Notes under the pieces: generated by a model
What the model saw: only the letters and a program-made list of their open reading frames with translations
Told to the model about the DNA's origin: nothing
Databases searched by the model: none
In this document: positions 1 to 9,378 of the stretch, piece by piece
How the letters are laid out: each line of letters starts with the position of its first letter
Numbering within the stretch: the stretch's first letter is position 1
Program-made: the position numbers and the translations under genes
NCBI GenBank assembly: GCA_012960035.1
Contig: DUBZ01000070.1
Span: forward strand, 216,823 to 280,822
DNA: 64,000 nucleotides
DNA from: Myxococcales bacterium
Lineage (GTDB): Bacteria; Myxococcota_A; UBA9160; UBA4427
Direction: 5' to 3'

Positions 1-139
1 AACTCATCACGACTCCCATCCCCATCAACACGAGCGCGCTCAACAACAAACCACTGTCGATGCTTGCGTTCGACCCACTGAACTCGCGTTGTGCGGTTCC
101 GATCCGGGACGTGGACGCGTTCGAATTGTGTCGATTCAT
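1..139 (-). CDS. ftsW: FtsW, lipid II polymerase of the divisome (5' end only)
   Basis: The first 46 codons of a gene that leaves the window on the left. The start is ATG at 139, seven bases after the murD stop, with GAGAG about 13 bases upstream (inside the end of murD). The translated piece has a polar N-terminus followed by a hydrophobic segment beginning DSGLLLSALVLMGMGVVM, which matches the opening of the first membrane helix of FtsW/RodA SEDS proteins. FtsW follows MurD in most dcw clusters and polymerises lipid II at the septum together with FtsI. Identity rests on the short hydrophobic match plus gene order, since no catalytic loop is inside the window. Confidence 0.72.
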   Translation of the reverse strand, partial: MNRHNSNASTSRIGTAQREFSGSNASIDSGLLLSALVLMGMGVVMS

Positions 140-145
140 GTCAGA

Positions 146-1504
146 TCAACTCTCACGGTGGTGGGTTGATGAGTGGGACGCGCGGTTCGAGTCGAGGTCC
201 TGCACCGCGGCGCGAAAGTGATCCCCGCGGTCGGTAAAGCTTTTGAATTGGTCGAAGCTCGCGCACGCTGGCGCGAGCAACACGACGTCGCCGGGTTCGG
301 CACGCTGCCAAGCAGCCGTCACTGCGGCGCCGAGATCTTTTGCTCGATCGACGGGAACGCGGCCCGCGAGGGCATCTTCGAGCTGGGGCGCCGACTCGCC
401 GTACAGGACCGCGGCTTTTACCCGTGTGGCAGCAACGTCTGCCAGCCGGTCAAACGCCAGTCCCTTGCCGCGACCGCCGGCTAACCAGACCACCGGTTCG
501 TCAAAGCCTTCGATCGAACTTTGCGCCGCGCCAGGGTTTGTGGCCTTGGAGTCGTTGATAAAGCGAACGTCGGAAACAGTCGCGATGACCTCGCATCGAT
601 GGGGCAGGCCGGGGAAGTCGCGCAGGGCGCCGATGGCCGCCGTGGGATCGACGCCGAGGCTGTCGACGATGGCGACCGCGGCGAGCACGTTTTCGAGGTT
701 GTGGACGCCGGCCAGCTGGAGCCCGTCGAGAGAAAGTCTCTGGGTCTCTGCGCCGTGGCGAACCACGATGGCGCCGCTGTCGAGAAACGCGCCGTCTTCG
801 GTGGGACCGCGTCGGCTGGTGAAGATCACGCGTGCCGCACAGCTCGCTGCGAGGTCCCGACACTCGGCGTCGTCGGCGTTGAGCACCGCAACGTCGTCGG
901 GGCGCTGGTTCGCGAAAATCGCTGCCTTTGCATCCCGGTAGGCTTCGAAGCTTCCATGTCGATCGAGGTGATCTGGGCTGATGTTCAGCACCGCTGCCAC
1001 CCGGGGTGCAAAGTCACGCGTGGCCTCGAGTTGGAAGGAAGAGACTTCAAGCACGGCAACGTCGAGGGGCGCACCTACGAGTGTGAGCGCCGGCGTGCCG
1101 AGGTTGCCCGCGGCCTTCGCGCGTAGGCCCGCATGCTGGAGCATCACTTCGACGAGGCTTACGGTCGTCGACTTTCCGTTGGTCCCGGTGACAGCGACGA
1201 TCGGAATTTGAAGGAATGCACCGGCAAGCTCGATGTCCCCAGCCACGTGCTTGGCGCGGCCCTCGTAGCGGGACGCCGCAATGCCAGGGCTTGGAACGAC
1301 TAGATCAAAATCCGCGGGGTCGGGCCATTCGCACCCCACCGAAACCGCGATACCAGAAGCGAGCGAGTCGAGTTCAGAAAGGTCGCTGGCAGGGGCTTCG
1401 TCTGCGGCCGTCACCTTCGCACCGCGCGCGGCGCAAAAGTTCGCCGCACTGCGTCCCGACATTCCGAGACCCAAAACCAAAACACTTTTGTCCGACACAT
1501 CCAT
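146..1504 (-). CDS. murD: MurD, UDP-N-acetylmuramoyl-L-alanine--D-glutamate ligase
   Basis: Adds D-glutamate to UDP-MurNAc-L-Ala in the cytoplasm, the second amino-acid step of peptidoglycan precursor synthesis, using ATP. The 452-residue product has the normal Mur-ligase length and three-domain layout: a Rossmann-like UDP-binding start (VLVLGLGMSG, residues 8-17), the ATP loop GTNGKST at 107-113, the central NISPDHLDRH motif at 174-183, and the C-terminal APACASFDQF region typical of MurD. It lies between mraY and ftsW as in standard dcw clusters. A 99-bp spacer separates it from mraY, the only sizeable gap in this cluster downstream of rsmH. The last 15 residues are a non-conserved Ser/His-rich tail. 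Confidence 0.96.
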   Translation of the reverse strand: MDVSDKSVLVLGLGMSGRSAANFCAARGAKVTAADEAPASDLSELDSLASGIAVSVGCEWPDPADFDLVVPSPGIAASRYEGRAKHVAGDIELAGAFLQIPIVAVTGTNGKSTTVSLVEVMLQHAGLRAKAAGNLGTPALTLVGAPLDVAVLEVSSFQLEATRDFAPRVAAVLNISPDHLDRHGSFEAYRDAKAAIFANQRPDDVAVLNADDAECRDLAASCAARVIFTSRRGPTEDGAFLDSGAIVVRHGAETQRLSLDGLQLAGVHNLENVLAAVAIVDSLGVDPTAAIGALRDFPGLPHRCEVIATVSDVRFINDSKATNPGAAQSSIEGFDEPVVWLAGGRGKGLAFDRLADVAATRVKAAVLYGESAPQLEDALAGRVPVDRAKDLGAAVTAAWQRAEPGDVVLLAPACASFDQFKSFTDRGDHFRAAVQDLDSNRASHSSTHHRES

Positions 1505-1603
1505 GTCGATGCGGTGCCCCTCAGCGCGCGCAAATGAACCTCGCTTTCAAACCCCTTCAATCAAATTCGGTGACGCAACGTCGCTGCCAATGGCAGCCAA
1601 CGC

Positions 1604-2677
1604 TCAGCGAAGCTTGAGCGACGACAATGCGACGAGCGCGAGGATGATCGAAACGATCCAGAAGCGAACAACGATTTTTTGTTCAGCCCAACCAAGCTTT
1701 TCAAAGTGGTGATGGATGGGCGCCATTAAAAACACTCTCTTTCCCGTAAGCTTGAAAGAGGCAACTTGAATGATCACGGACACGGTCTCGACGACGAAAA
1801 TGCCGCCGACTACGGCCAGCAAGATTTCTTGTCGAATCAAAACCGCGATGGTTCCAAGCGCGCCGCCGAGGGCGAGGCTGCCTACATCGCCCATGAAGAG
1901 CTCGGCAGGAGACGCGTTGAACCACAGAAAGCCAAGGCTGCCGCCCACCATTGCGCCGCAGAAGATCGCGAGCTGCCCGGAGCCTGGGACGTACTTGATG
2001 TTCAAATACTCGGCGATGCCGGTGTGGCCGGCGGCATAGGAAAGCAACAGGAATGTCGCGGCGGTAATCATCACTGGACCAATCGCCAAGCCATCGAGGC
2101 CGTCCGTGAGGTTTACGCCGTTGCTCGCCGCGACAATGATGAATGCGGCCAGGGGCACGTAGAAGATGCCAATGTTCGGCGTGAAGTTCTTGAAGAACGG
2201 GACGGCAAGCTCTTTGTCAAAGGCGGGGTCGGTGTAGATCGCGATGGCGACGCCCAAAGCGAAGACGACCTGCCATACAAGCTTCGTGCGCGCCGAGATG
2301 CCCGCGCTGCTGCCTTGGGTGACCTTCTTATAGTCGTCGGTGAAGCCGAGCACGCCGTAGCCCGCCGTTAGCCCGACCAAGATCCAGACCATGCGTTGGT
2401 CAAGCTCGCTCCACAGCAACACCGAAACCAGCAGCGAGAACAGGATCAACAGGCCACCCATGGTCGGCGTGCCTTCTTTGGCTTGATGATCGGGGCCGAT
2501 TTCACGAATCGGTTGGCCGATGCGCAACGCCGAAAGCTTGCGGATTAACCAAGGGCCCAAGACGAGACAGATGAACAGGGAAGTGAGTGTCGCGGCCGCG
2601 GTGCGAAAGGTGATGTACCGCACCACGTTAAAAACGCCGTATGTCTCGCTAAGCGGATAAAGGAGGTGGTAAAGCAT
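1604..2677 (-). CDS. mraY: MraY, phospho-MurNAc-pentapeptide transferase
   Basis: Integral inner-membrane enzyme that moves phospho-MurNAc-pentapeptide from UDP to undecaprenyl phosphate, making lipid I. The 357-residue protein has about ten hydrophobic segments and all family signatures: the aspartate pair in FTDDYKK (114-115), NLTDGLDGLA (189-198), FMGDVGSLALGG (261-272) and the triple histidine IHHHFEKLGW (321-330). Its start codon shares one base with the murF stop (TAATG), so translation is probably coupled. A plus-strand AGGAGGTGG lies near the start but is antisense and meaningless here. Confidence 0.97.
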   Translation of the reverse strand: MLYHLLYPLSETYGVFNVVRYITFRTAAATLTSLFICLVLGPWLIRKLSALRIGQPIREIGPDHQAKEGTPTMGGLLILFSLLVSVLLWSELDQRMVWILVGLTAGYGVLGFTDDYKKVTQGSSAGISARTKLVWQVVFALGVAIAIYTDPAFDKELAVPFFKNFTPNIGIFYVPLAAFIIVAASNGVNLTDGLDGLAIGPVMITAATFLLLSYAAGHTGIAEYLNIKYVPGSGQLAIFCGAMVGGSLGFLWFNASPAELFMGDVGSLALGGALGTIAVLIRQEILLAVVGGIFVVETVSVIIQVASFKLTGKRVFLMAPIHHHFEKLGWAEQKIVVRFWIVSIILALVALSSLKLR

Positions 2678-4104
2678 TAGTTGGACACCCCGTCGTTCTG
2701 TTCGTGCTTGTTGGCTTTCAACAGCTCTTCGACAACGCGTTCCATACGCGCGGCGCGTGAGCCTTTGACCAAGATCCAGTCGCCAGAAGCCAGAGTGGGC
2801 TGCACGGTCCTCGCCGCTTCTTCGTGTGTGTCACAGCGATGAATCTGCGCTGCAGCCATGCCAGCTTCACCTGCGCCCTGGGCGATGCCTTGCGCCGCGT
2901 CGCCCACGGTGACGAGGAGCGCAGCGCCGGCTTCAAAGACTTGCTTGCCCGCGTCCCGATGCGCCTGCGGTGCGTTGGCACCGAGCTCGCCCATGCCACC
3001 AAGGATCGCGATACCGCGTCCTTTGGCTGCGAGGGATGCCAAGCTTGAAATCGCGGCGCCCATCGACTGTGGGTTCGCGTTGTAGGTGTCATCAATGAGA
3101 GAAACGCCGCCAGCAAGGGTGTGCCGACCCATCCTGCCCGCAATGCCCGCGTAGTTACCGAGCCCCGCGGCGATCGTTTCGACTGATAGGTCGCAAGCGA
3201 CGCCGACTGCTGCCGCGGCAAGCGCATTGATCACGGTCGTGTCGCCCAGCGCTTTGATCCGTACTTGGGCTTCGCCCTTGGGCGTGAGCAGGGTGAAGTG
3301 ATAAGCCCCGTCTTCTTCGAAGCGGGTGTTCTCCGCCCGCACATCAGCGTCCGGGTTGACACCAAACGAGGTGACGCGGCCCGCTGCGCGATCCGACTGG
3401 GCGCGCACATGTGGGTCATCCCAGTTGGCCACCGCGGTGCCACCCGCACCCAAGGCTGCGAAGAGGTCGCCTTTCTCGGCTGCAATCTCTTCTTGGCTGC
3501 CGAGGTATTCGATGTGTGCGGTTCCGACGTTGGTGACGAGCCCGATGTCAGGCAGCCCAATGTTTGCGAGAACGGCGATTTCGCCGCGATGGTTCATCCC
3601 CATCTCGACCACCGCGCGAACATCCTCTGGCCTTCGCGACAACAACGTGAGCGGCACGCCGAAGTTGTTGTTGAGGTTGCCCTGGGTCTTGAGGCACGGG
3701 CCCGCGGTTTCGAGCACCGCGGAGATCATCTCTTTGGTCGTCGTTTTGCCGCAACTTCCGGTGAGTGCGATGACCGTTCCGGCGAAGCGCCCGCGGTGGC
3801 CGGTGGCGAGGTCGCCGATGCCTTTGGTCGTGTCGGCGACAGCGATTACCGCAATGTCGGCGAATGCGGTCAGGTCGACATCGCTGCCGGTCTGCATGAG
3901 CAACCCCGAAGCTCCCGCGTCTTTTGCTTGGGCGAGGAACTTGTGCGCGTCGTGGTTGGGGCCGACGATGGCGGCAAACAAACAACCGGGCGTGACTTTG
4001 CGTGTGTCGATCGCGAGACCCAAAAGTTTTGTATCGGGCGAGCCCGACACGACTTCGCCGCCGCACCACTGCGCGACATCTGCGGCGGTGTAACGGACGC
4101 TCAT
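2677..4104 (-). CDS. murF: MurF, UDP-MurNAc-tripeptide--D-alanyl-D-alanine ligase
   Basis: Attaches D-Ala-D-Ala to the UDP-MurNAc tripeptide, completing the soluble pentapeptide precursor. The 475-residue product begins with the MurF-type N-terminal domain (VRYTAADVAQWCGGEV), carries the ATP loop TGSCGKTTTKE at 115-125 and the following NLNNNFGVPLTLL segment that is typical of MurF, and ends with the Mur C-terminal ligase domain (DDTYNANPQSM, then KGSRAARMERVV). It overlaps murE by an ATGA junction and mraY by TAATG. The loop has Cys where other MurF proteins have Asn or Ser, which should not matter for phosphate binding. Confidence 0.96.
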   Translation of the reverse strand: MSVRYTAADVAQWCGGEVVSGSPDTKLLGLAIDTRKVTPGCLFAAIVGPNHDAHKFLAQAKDAGASGLLMQTGSDVDLTAFADIAVIAVADTTKGIGDLATGHRGRFAGTVIALTGSCGKTTTKEMISAVLETAGPCLKTQGNLNNNFGVPLTLLSRRPEDVRAVVEMGMNHRGEIAVLANIGLPDIGLVTNVGTAHIEYLGSQEEIAAEKGDLFAALGAGGTAVANWDDPHVRAQSDRAAGRVTSFGVNPDADVRAENTRFEEDGAYHFTLLTPKGEAQVRIKALGDTTVINALAAAAVGVACDLSVETIAAGLGNYAGIAGRMGRHTLAGGVSLIDDTYNANPQSMGAAISSLASLAAKGRGIAILGGMGELGANAPQAHRDAGKQVFEAGAALLVTVGDAAQGIAQGAGEAGMAAAQIHRCDTHEEAARTVQPTLASGDWILVKGSRAARMERVVEELLKANKHEQNDGVSN

Positions 4105-5648
4105 TCGCCCCCCCGTTGTCGCAGCGCGCGGCGTGCTTCATCGCGATCGTCGAAGGGAAGCTTTGTCGTTCCGACGATCTGGTAGTCCTCGTGGCCTTTG
4201 CCCGCGAGTACCACGGCGTCGTCTTTGCGCGCGATCGCGATCGCGTGTGCGACGGCTTCACGTCGATCGACGACGACGGAGTAAGCCCGTGCGCTGGCAT
4301 CAAGCGCATCGATGTCGACGCGCTGCATGTCGTTCAAGCCCGCCTCGACGTCGACGAGGATGGCTACCGGATCTTCGGTTCGGGGGTTGTCGCTCGTCGC
4401 GAGAGCGAGGTCGCTTGATTGAGCGACAGCCTGGGCCATCAATGGCCGCTTCTTTCGGTCTCGGTCACCGCCGCAACCGAACACAGTAATGAGCCGGCCG
4501 GTCGAAAGAGCCCGCACCGCGGCGAGGAGCTTTTCGACAGCGTCGGGCGTGTGGGCATAGTCGACAATGATGGTCGGCGCGTCGGGGGCATCGTCTGCCA
4601 CGACTTCCATGCGTCCTGGAACTTGCGGACAAGCACGCACGCCTTCAGCAATGGCTTCGGGTTCGAGGCCGAGGCCGACACAGATCCCGCAAGCGACCAG
4701 CAGATTCTCGAGGTTGAAGTCGCCGACGAGCGGTACGTCGAGATCGACGTTGCCCGTCGGCAGTTCGATGCAAACGCGGCTTCCGGACAAGGTGATATCT
4801 GCACTCACAAGGCGTATATCGGCGGGTGTGGTCGCATCCCGCGTAACCGTGATCACTCTAGCTCCGCGTGTTTTGGCGGCGTCGACAAACTGGCTTGCAC
4901 ACGAATCGTCGAGGTTCACGATCGCGCAACCCGATGCATCGAGATACTGGGTAAAGAGCAAGAGCTTTGAGGCCAGGTAGGCCTCCATGTTTCCATGAAA
5001 ATCGAGGTGGTCCTGGGTGACGTTGGTCACAGCGGCAATGTTGAACTTGCAGCCCAATACGCGCCCCAACTCGAGGCCATGGGACGAGACTTCCATCACG
5101 ACATGGTCAACGTTCTGAGTTCGCATGTTGCGAAGGGTGCTCTGGAGTTCGAGGCTTTCGGGGGTCGTGTTTACCGATGGGGCTGCGTTTCCCGCATAGC
5201 GAACTTCGACCGTGCCGATGAGGCCCGTGCGTTTTCGCGCGTGACCGAGGATCGACTCCACCAAGTAGCTGGTGCTCGTCTTGCCATTGGTTCCGGTAAT
5301 GCCGATTAGCGTGACTTCGTTCGCCGGCTCACCGTAAAAGCGGGTTGCGATGGCTGCGAGTGAACGGCGCGTGTCGGGCACTTGGGCGATTGCAACGCCG
5401 AGATTCTGCGTATTTTCGGAGTTCGTCTGAACCAATAGCGCGACGGCGCCAAGTGTGATGGCACGTTCCAGGTAGTCGTGTCCATCGCTTGCACTTCCCA
5501 CGAGGGCGACAAAGAGATCGCCCGGAGCAACCTTGCGCGAGTCGTAGGAAATGCCGCGGATGACAGGGTCGCTTCCGAGATCGCAGTGCATCGATGCCGG
5601 GGGGGCGAGTTCTTTGGGGAGCGCGGCGAGCAAACTCGAAAACTGCAT
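4101..5648 (-). CDS. murE: MurE, UDP-MurNAc-tripeptide synthetase (meso-DAP type)
   Basis: Adds the third residue of the peptidoglycan stem. The 515-residue sequence has the ATP loop GTNGKT at 119-124, the carbamoylated-lysine region, and DNPRTED at 420-426. DNPR is the signature that separates meso-diaminopimelate-adding MurE from lysine-adding forms, so the cell wall should be of the Gram-negative mDAP type. Junctions on both sides overlap: TGATG with ftsI and ATGA with murF. Translation of ftsI, murE, murF and mraY is therefore likely coupled from one message. Confidence 0.96.
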   Translation of the reverse strand: MQFSSLLAALPKELAPPASMHCDLGSDPVIRGISYDSRKVAPGDLFVALVGSASDGHDYLERAITLGAVALLVQTNSENTQNLGVAIAQVPDTRRSLAAIATRFYGEPANEVTLIGITGTNGKTSTSYLVESILGHARKRTGLIGTVEVRYAGNAAPSVNTTPESLELQSTLRNMRTQNVDHVVMEVSSHGLELGRVLGCKFNIAAVTNVTQDHLDFHGNMEAYLASKLLLFTQYLDASGCAIVNLDDSCASQFVDAAKTRGARVITVTRDATTPADIRLVSADITLSGSRVCIELPTGNVDLDVPLVGDFNLENLLVACGICVGLGLEPEAIAEGVRACPQVPGRMEVVADDAPDAPTIIVDYAHTPDAVEKLLAAVRALSTGRLITVFGCGGDRDRKKRPLMAQAVAQSSDLALATSDNPRTEDPVAILVDVEAGLNDMQRVDIDALDASARAYSVVVDRREAVAHAIAIARKDDAVVLAGKGHEDYQIVGTTKLPFDDRDEARRALRQRGGE

Positions 5649-7807
5649 CAGCCGCCTTGCCCCCCGTCGGCGCTAAACGAAACGCGCACGCGCTTATTCA
5701 TGCCATATACGATCGTGCCCGGCGTGGGTGCTTGATGGATCGCAAGCCCTTCGCCACGAATCTCGAGTGAAATGGCTTCGCGCCTCGCCATATCGCGAAC
5801 GGACTGCACTGTCTCGCCTCGGAAGTCCGGTATCAAGACAGGCTCGTTGTTGTTTTCGACAATCGATAGGACCGTAGAAGCGCGAGCAGAAGAGGGCGCA
5901 ACGGGGGGCGCAGCGACATGGGGCAACTTCGTGACCGCTGTCTTCTTTGCACTCACGTTGGTCGCGGTGGGCTTGGCTTTTGTTCGCGGTTTGTTGAGCG
6001 CGGACGTTTTCTCAGCCGATTTGTTTGTGCCTGCGGCAAGCTTGATTGGCTTGGCCTTCTGTAGGCTCGGCTTTGCTTTGGCCAGCAATTCGGGTCGCTT
6101 CGATGCGGGGATCGGTTCGGCCTTGGTCAAGATGCCGAGATGCGCGAGTTGTCCGGCAGCGACTTTGGCGAAGAGGGGGGCCGCAACGTCGCCACCGCCG
6201 TGTGCCCAGCCTTTCGGTTCGTCGAGCATGGCGACAATGACGAGCTTAGGGTCTTCGGCGGGTGCGGCGCCCATGAACCACGCGCCGTAGCGCGTATTGG
6301 AATAGCGGCGGCGCTTCACATCGAGCTTTTGCGCCGTGCCGGTCTTGCCCGCAACCCGCAGCCCCTTGAGTGCGGCTTTGCGCCCGGTGCCGTCGGCACT
6401 GACGACGGTTTCGAGCATGCTCATCACGCTCGCCGCGACTTCTTGTTTTACGACTCGGCGCGGTTCGTCGACGGCGGTGGGTTCCCACTCGCCACCCACC
6501 CGGCGCCGTGCGCTGACGAGGCGCGGCGTTCGGAGTTGACCGTCGCTCGCGAGAGCACACATGGCAGCGGCCAGCTGAACGGCTGTGACGCCGATGCCCT
6601 GGCCATAAGATACGGTCGCATGGTCGATCGGTTTCCAGTTCTTCCAACCGCGAAGGAGGCCGTTGGATTCGGACGGGAAGCCGCTTCCGGAATGACGTCC
6701 GAAGCCGAAGCGCACCAGAGCGTTGTAATGGGCTTCGGGCCCGAGCTTTTGGGCGATCATGACCGTGCCGATGTTGCTCGACACCTGCAGAATCTTCGAC
6801 GGATCGATCACGCCGTATGGATGGTGGTCGCGAATTTTCTTGCCCGGCAGTTGCATCGTGCCGTCGCCGGTGTCGAACCGCTGATTGCTCTTGATGGCCC
6901 CGGCATCGAGCGCGGCTGCGACTAGGAAAGCCTTCATGACCGAGCCGGGTTCCAGCGCGTCGTGAAATGCTCGTGATCCGGTCTTCTTGTAATCGACCGT
7001 TCGAAACTGATTGGGGTTAAAGCCCGGAGACTCGGCGAGAGCAAGGATCTCACCTGTGCGCGGGTCCATCGTGACCACGAAACCCCCGAGCGCTCCGCGC
7101 TTCTTGATGGCGTCGCGCAGGGCGGTTTCGGCTTCGGCCTGCATCGCCATGTCGATCGTCAGTGCGACATCGCCGCCGCTCGACGAGACGGGCGCAACGA
7201 GTTCACGCGCAAGCAAGCGTCCGCGTGCGTCTCGCTCGACCGGCGTGCGAACCGGCGTGCCGGTGAGCCATTCATTTTCTTGGGCTTCGATGCCCCGAAC
7301 CCCGATGCCGTCGATGTTTGCGAAGCCTAATAGCGAGCTCGCGAGTTCATCGGCGGGGTATGCGCGGCGGGGCTCAGAAATGATTCCGACCCCGGGCAAG
7401 TCGAGCGCTTCGATGCGCGTCGCCACCTCATCGCTCACCCATCGGCGTACGAAGGTAAAGCGTTTGCGCCCGCGCAGGCGTTCCCTGAGCGCCTTCGGAT
7501 TGATGTTCAGCGCGTTCGCGAGGGCGTCGAGATTCTTGGCGTTGCCGTCGAAGTCGCTCGGGAGCATGTACACCGACGACGCCTGGGTGGAGAGCGCCAT
7601 TTCGACACCATTGCGGTCGACGATCAAGCCACGCGTCGCGGGCAAGATCATGACGCCCTCAAGCTGTCCCTTGCCGCGGAACGCCCCGCGTTCGGAAACG
7701 ACTGTGAGGTGAGCTGCGCGGGCGGCGAGTAGCAAGAACAAACAAACGAACAGCGCTCGAAGCAACGCGATACGACGACCGGCGTCTGCGAGCGATTCCG
7801 ACCTCAT
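5648..7807 (-). CDS. ftsI: FtsI/PBP3-type septal transpeptidase with C-terminal PASTA domain
   Basis: Cross-links septal peptidoglycan as the class B penicillin-binding protein of the divisome. The 719-residue product has a short cytoplasmic start, one membrane anchor (about 13-34), a PBP dimerisation domain, and a transpeptidase domain with SVMK (289-292), SSN (343-345) and KTG (488-490). A Lys/Ala/Pro-rich linker (about 575-645) leads to a single PASTA-like domain (about 663-716, beginning VLIPDFRGETVQSV). PASTA is absent from E. coli FtsI but common in Gram-positive and deltaproteobacterial homologues, where it can bind muropeptide or beta-lactam. It sits between ftsL (ATGA overlap) and murE (TGATG overlap). 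Confidence 0.95.
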   Translation of the reverse strand: MRSESLADAGRRIALLRALFVCLFLLLAARAAHLTVVSERGAFRGKGQLEGVMILPATRGLIVDRNGVEMALSTQASSVYMLPSDFDGNAKNLDALANALNINPKALRERLRGRKRFTFVRRWVSDEVATRIEALDLPGVGIISEPRRAYPADELASSLLGFANIDGIGVRGIEAQENEWLTGTPVRTPVERDARGRLLARELVAPVSSSGGDVALTIDMAMQAEAETALRDAIKKRGALGGFVVTMDPRTGEILALAESPGFNPNQFRTVDYKKTGSRAFHDALEPGSVMKAFLVAAALDAGAIKSNQRFDTGDGTMQLPGKKIRDHHPYGVIDPSKILQVSSNIGTVMIAQKLGPEAHYNALVRFGFGRHSGSGFPSESNGLLRGWKNWKPIDHATVSYGQGIGVTAVQLAAAMCALASDGQLRTPRLVSARRRVGGEWEPTAVDEPRRVVKQEVAASVMSMLETVVSADGTGRKAALKGLRVAGKTGTAQKLDVKRRRYSNTRYGAWFMGAAPAEDPKLVIVAMLDEPKGWAHGGGDVAAPLFAKVAAGQLAHLGILTKAEPIPASKRPELLAKAKPSLQKAKPIKLAAGTNKSAEKTSALNKPRTKAKPTATNVSAKKTAVTKLPHVAAPPVAPSSARASTVLSIVENNNEPVLIPDFRGETVQSVRDMARREAISLEIRGEGLAIHQAPTPGTIVYGMNKRVRVSFSADGGQGG

Positions 7808-8268
7808 GGGCGCGAACCTGCGACGACGGGCGCTGGTGCGCTCGCAACGTGAGGGTCGGGTTGGGCCGCAAACGGAGGCTTTGATTCCGCCGGAGCATGA
7901 AAGTTGATTACGCGCTCGGGCGCGTAAAAGCCGAGAGCCGCAGCTTGCACCGAAAGAAGCTTGGGCTCACGCAGGCGCAACAGGTCAACCGTCATGTCGC
8001 GTTTTTCGGCTAGCAGTTCTTGCTCGACGGTGACGCCTTCGGCGACTGCGTAGCGCAAACGTACGATGTGCATGCGCAGACCGGCGAGCAGGAGTGATGC
8101 AACGACGACGGCCGCAATCGCGGGAAGCCAGGTCTGACTGTCGATCTCACGGCGGCTCGGCGCCATGTCGAGGCCGATCAAATCGAGTGGGCCGCCCGGC
8201 TCGCGGTCGTCGTGATACGGGCCCGGGAGATCGCGCAGCCAGCTGTTCAAAGGGTTCGGAATGTTCAC
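7804..8268 (-). CDS. ftsL: FtsL-like cell division protein
   Basis: A 154-residue bitopic membrane protein with an acidic cytoplasmic leader of about 45 residues, one transmembrane helix (about 48-64) and a periplasmic coiled-coil-like segment (LRYAVAEGVTVEQELLAEKR) followed by LREPKLLSVQAAALGFYAPE, the usual FtsL/DivIC ending. Its C-terminal 30 residues are Pro/Ala-rich. FtsL bridges the FtsQB complex to FtsWI. Identification leans on topology, size and location between rsmH and ftsI because FtsL sequences diverge quickly. The start is GTG at 8268, overlapping the rsmH stop as GTGA. Confidence 0.85.
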   Translation of the reverse strand: MNIPNPLNSWLRDLPGPYHDDREPGGPLDLIGLDMAPSRREIDSQTWLPAIAAVVVASLLLAGLRMHIVRLRYAVAEGVTVEQELLAEKRDMTVDLLRLREPKLLSVQAAALGFYAPERVINFHAPAESKPPFAAQPDPHVASAPAPVVAGSRP

Positions 8269-9224
8269 GCTGCAGCCTCCGTCCGCTCAAATGCTCGCAA
8301 CTTGCCCGAACGCGCTCTCGGGTTGGCTTTGACTTCTTCGTCCTCAGGTTGGATGGGCCGCCTGGTGATGACACGCATCGTGATCGTTCCACCGCAGATG
8401 CAGACCGGTGTAGCCGGCGGGCATTTGCAGCCCTTCGCTGCCGCGCGAAGGGTGTGCTTGACGATGCGGTCTTCGAGTGAGTGGTAAGCGATCACCACCA
8501 GGCGGCCCCCAGGTCGGAGGACCCGTATTGCTGCGTCCAGGCCATCGCGCAGCGCACCCAACTCGTCGTTGACTGCGATGCGTAGAGCCTGGAAGACCAG
8601 TGTTGCGGGGTTGTGCTTTCGGCCACGACCGATGCCTGCTTCTTGAATGACGCGGAGCAGGTCGGCAGTGGTGAGAATCGGTGCTTCTTTGCGCGTGTCG
8701 ACGATCGCTTTCGCAAGACGTCTGCTGCCGGGAAGCTCGCCGTAGTTCTGAAACCAGTCTTGAAGTTGTTGGGCGGACGCGGCCTTGAGTAGATCCGCGG
8801 CAGCAAGCTTTGCTTCGGGATCCATGCGCATGTCGAGTGGCGTCTCGTCTGCGTCGGTTCCACCGAAGCGGAAGCCGCGACTCGACTCGTCGAGCTGGTA
8901 AGAAGACACACCGAGATCGAGCAACACACCGTCGACCGACTCGATGCCAAGCTCTTCGAGAACCTTGTCGAGGTGGCGAAAGGAAGAGGGCACCGTTTGA
9001 AGCCGATCGCCATAGCGGATCAAGCGTTCGCGTGCCGCACGCCGTGCTTCGGGGTCGTGGTCGATCCCGACAACAACACCATCAGGAGACGTGCGCTCGA
9101 GGATCGCTTCGGCGTGTCCACCCCCGCCGAGGGTTCCGTCTATAACAAGCGCACCGGGTTGTAGATTGAGGTGCTGCAGGCTTTCGGTAAGGAGGACAGG
9201 GCAGTGATCGAAGTCTTTAGTCAC
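8265..9224 (-). CDS. rsmH: RsmH, 16S rRNA (cytosine1402-N4)-methyltransferase
   Basis: Methylates C1402 of 16S rRNA in the ribosomal P site (formerly MraW). I place the start at GTG 9224, not at the longer upstream reading frame, because the protein then opens with TKDFDHCPVLLTESL as in the family and is 319 residues, close to the E. coli enzyme. The upstream extension has no family character. The SAM-binding motif DGTLGGGGHAEAIL is at 29-42; GVLLDLGVSSYQLD and the C-terminal YHSLEDRIVKHTLR motif are also present. A 191-bp spacer with a strong hairpin separates it from mraZ. Confidence 0.95.
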   Translation of the reverse strand: MTKDFDHCPVLLTESLQHLNLQPGALVIDGTLGGGGHAEAILERTSPDGVVVGIDHDPEARRAARERLIRYGDRLQTVPSSFRHLDKVLEELGIESVDGVLLDLGVSSYQLDESSRGFRFGGTDADETPLDMRMDPEAKLAAADLLKAASAQQLQDWFQNYGELPGSRRLAKAIVDTRKEAPILTTADLLRVIQEAGIGRGRKHNPATLVFQALRIAVNDELGALRDGLDAAIRVLRPGGRLVVIAYHSLEDRIVKHTLRAAAKGCKCPPATPVCICGGTITMRVITRRPIQPEDEEVKANPRARSGKLRAFERTEAAA

Positions 9225-9378
9225 GAGAGCCAGTCGTCTCCCGCCTACACAGGGAATGAGAGAGGTTGGGTTCCGATGGAGAGGTGCTGGGGGCCCTGGA
9301 TTGCCTATGTCCCGACGTGTACCCCCCAGTAACCACGTCGAACCATAATTGGCGTCCCAGGACACCCCAGCCTCTCTA

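Noticed and set aside
243..941. Long plus-strand open frame opposite murD
   Set aside because: High-GC antisense shadow; Arg/Ser-rich translation, no ribosome site, and murD motifs are complete on the other strand.
2656..2680. Plus-strand AGGAGGTGG that looks like an ideal ribosome site
   Set aside because: It lies antisense in the mraY start and is not followed by a start codon with a coding frame.
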